Shown: in pieces, positions 6,559 through 7,303 of the stretch | How the letters are laid out: each line of letters begins with the position of its first letter | Position numbering within the stretch: the stretch's first letter is position 1 | From: Oscillibacter sp. | GTDB lineage: Bacteria; Bacillota; Clostridia; Oscillospirales; Oscillospiraceae | Length of the DNA: 7,303 bases | Assembly (NCBI GenBank): GCA_017447005.1 | Contig: JAFSOM010000260.1 | Coordinates: 1-7,303, forward strand | Reading direction: 5' to 3' | Position numbers and translations under genes: made by a program | Notes under the pieces: model-generated | The model's database searches: none | The model's input: the letters and a program-made list of their open reading frames with translations, nothing else | Told to the model about the DNA's origin: nothing

Positions 6559-6823
6559 CCCGAACGCCTCCCGTTTTCTGACTTTCATCGCTCAAACTGC
6601 GCGGTTTTTCCGAAAATCTTGTAAAATACGCGCAAATCCGAATTTGCGCGTATTTTGAGTGGCTTCCAGCGAAAACCGCGCAGTTTGACCGATAAAAGTC
6701 AGGAAACAGGAGGCGTTCGGGATGAACGAATACGGGCGCGGCGCGGAACGGGAGGACTTTCCGGCTTCGGAAGTGCTGGAGGCGGCGATTGGCGAAATAC
6801 GCGACATGGAGGAGGAATGTCCC
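6457..6823. repeat. Imperfect inverted duplication of a gene start (152-bp arms)
   Basis: The left arm (6457-6608, read on the minus strand) and right arm (6672-6823, plus strand) align over 152 bases without gaps and with 14 mismatches. Each arm holds 50 bases of leader, including the ribosome site, and the first 34 codons of a gene. The arms face outward from a 63-bp centre. Similarity ends abruptly in both genes after the codons for EECP. Confidence 0.92.
6623..6656. repeat. Perfect 15-bp palindrome between the divergent genes
   Basis: AAAATACGCGCAAAT (6623-6637) and its exact complement (6642-6656) flank the four bases CCGA. It lies inside the 63-bp centre of the larger inverted duplication but is not continuous with the arms, since about 15 dissimilar bases separate them on each side. 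It could be an operator for both divergent genes, a hairpin in either leader RNA, or a recombination relic. Confidence 0.85.
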
Positions 6824-7099
6824 GGCGTCTGGTATGTCTCCACATACGGAGGCGGCGAGCGGAGCGGGACGGAATTTTACGTTGTGGAAAAGGATGCGGA
6901 CGCTATCCCTGCCGAGGCGAAAGCGTATGAGACGGCGATTCCGGGGTGTCCGGAGTATCTGCTCTACCCGATGGACGCGGAACGGCAGGTACGCAAGATA
7001 ATCCAATACGAGGAGTTGATACTATGGCGGAAGAGCTTTTGCCGTCCCCGGAGGCGGAAATCGACAAGCTCTGCTATAACGTGGCGGCTGCCGCGATAG
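6722..7099 (+). CDS. ICE accessory protein of unknown function with duplicated N-terminus (125 aa)
   Basis: The ATG has a strong ribosome site (AGGAGG, 6708-6713) at 8-base spacing. Residues 1-34 (MNEYGRGAEREDFPAS... to EECP) are the paralogue of the leftward neighbour's start. Residues 35-97 are different and look like a compact alpha/beta domain (WYVSTYGGGER, EFYVVEKDAD, CPEYLLYPMDAERQVRKIIQYEE). I do not recognise a function. The frame runs on past the start of the next gene, giving a 76-base overlap and a basic tail (WRKSFCRPRRRKS...) that is just the excisionase gene read out of frame. A stop (TGA, 7017-7019) one frame over would end the protein neatly before the excisionase start, so a small indel is possible. 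It is probably transcribed with the excisionase gene. Confidence 0.7.
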   Translation: MNEYGRGAEREDFPASEVLEAAIGEIRDMEEECPGVWYVSTYGGGERSGTEFYVVEKDADAIPAEAKAYETAIPGCPEYLLYPMDAERQVRKIIQYEELILWRKSFCRPRRRKSTSSAITWRLPR

Positions 7100-7272
7100 C
7101 GCTGGACATCTGCGAGACGGAAGTCCGGAATCTGGTACACAGCGAGGGTTTCCCCGCGTTCAAACTCGGACGGCGCGTCCTGATAAGCCGTGACGGCCTC
7201 AAAGAATGGGTCAAGGAGCAGGCGCAGAAACGGAGAGGCTTCAACGACCGCTACATTCGGAAGGAGGCGTGA
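7024..7272 (+). CDS. xis: Excisionase/AlpA-type helix-turn-helix DNA-binding protein
   Basis: This 82-residue protein has one MerR/excisionase-like winged helix-turn-helix domain at about residues 18-65. Helix 1 is YNVAAAAIALD, the second helix and recognition region is CETEVRNLVHSEGF, the wing is PAFKLGRRVLIS, and a closing helix is DGLKEWVKEQA. A basic tail follows (QKRRGFNDRYIRKEA). Proteins of this shape next to integrases in Firmicutes ICEs direct the integrase toward excision by bending DNA at the element end, though some act as plain repressors. The ATG at 7024 is chosen because AGGAG (7011-7015) lies 8 bases upstream and the family starts a few residues before the first helix; an in-frame ATG at 6946 would add 26 unlikely residues. 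It overlaps the upstream gene and is followed within 20 bases by another strong ribosome site, which fits an operon. The HTH fold is firm; the xis role is inferred. Confidence 0.8.
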   Translation: MAEELLPSPEAEIDKLCYNVAAAAIALDICETEVRNLVHSEGFPAFKLGRRVLISRDGLKEWVKEQAQKRRGFNDRYIRKEA

Positions 7273-7287
7273 GCGCGCGGAGAATCA

Positions 7288-7298
7288 AGAGGAGGTGA
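7288..7298 (+). promoter_or_regulatory. Strong ribosome binding site for a gene starting beyond the window
   Basis: AGGAGGTGA (7290-7298) matches nine bases of the 16S anti-Shine-Dalgarno complement, 17 bases after the excisionase stop. No start codon follows before the window ends at 7303, so the gene begins just outside. In related elements the gene after xis is often the integrase; that is expectation, not observation. Confidence 0.6.
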
Positions 7299-7303
7299 AC
7301 GAG

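Noticed and set aside
6139..6624. Rightward 161-residue frame opposite the unknown leftward gene
   Set aside because: It is the antisense of a gene with a good ribosome site and a paralogous start; it spans the inverted repeat and has no ribosome site.
6428..7006. Leftward 192-residue frame across the inverted duplication
   Set aside because: It reads antisense through the rightward gene and then through the leader into the leftward gene out of frame. The repeated arms make it look long.
1..7303. CRISPR array, tRNA or rRNA genes
   Set aside because: I saw no regularly spaced short repeats, no cloverleaf with a T-loop signature, and no rRNA-like sequence on either strand.

Overview
The window looks like a piece of an integrative conjugative element (ICE) from a gut-type Clostridia/Firmicutes bacterium. 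The reasons are a Tn1549/CTn-type VirB4 transfer ATPase remnant at the left edge, an excisionase-type helix-turn-helix gene at the right edge, strong AGGAGG ribosome binding sites, and mixed moderate-to-high GC with GCG/CGC-rich codons. I could not run a search, so the host assignment is inference.

Layout. Positions 1-590 (+) hold the 3' part of a virB4-like gene that is broken twice: a one-base deletion in a T run near 284-287, then loss of the conserved C-terminal end at about 512. A long stem-loop terminator (555-606) follows. Positions 614-5029 (-) encode a 1471-residue secreted protein with a signal peptide, two tandem C-type lectin domains, a CnaB-like domain, a large middle region, a probable beta-propeller, a CARDB-like region and a small C-terminal beta domain. 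Positions 5107-5734 (-) hold an overlapping MntA-HepT (minimal nucleotidyltransferase / HEPN ribonuclease) toxin-antitoxin pair behind a near-consensus sigma-A promoter at 5829-5857. The lectin gene lies 77 bp downstream of hepT with no visible promoter or terminator between, so all three are probably one transcript ending at 555-606.

Positions 5983-7099 hold two divergent ICE-type genes of unknown function. They share 50 bp of leader and their first 34 codons as an inverted duplication (6457-6608 and 6672-6823, about 91% identical), with a perfect 15-bp palindrome near the centre. Beyond codon 34 the proteins are unrelated. The rightward gene runs into a small excisionase/AlpA-type gene (7024-7272). 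The window ends on a strong ribosome binding site for a gene just outside, plausibly the integrase.

Reading as a whole: cargo (a lectin adhesin plus a toxin-antitoxin pair that could stabilise it) lies between a decayed transfer gene and a recombination module. The features I would check first are the head-to-head duplicated gene starts, the chimeric composition of the lectin gene, and the patch of strong divergence between the two otherwise similar lectin domains.
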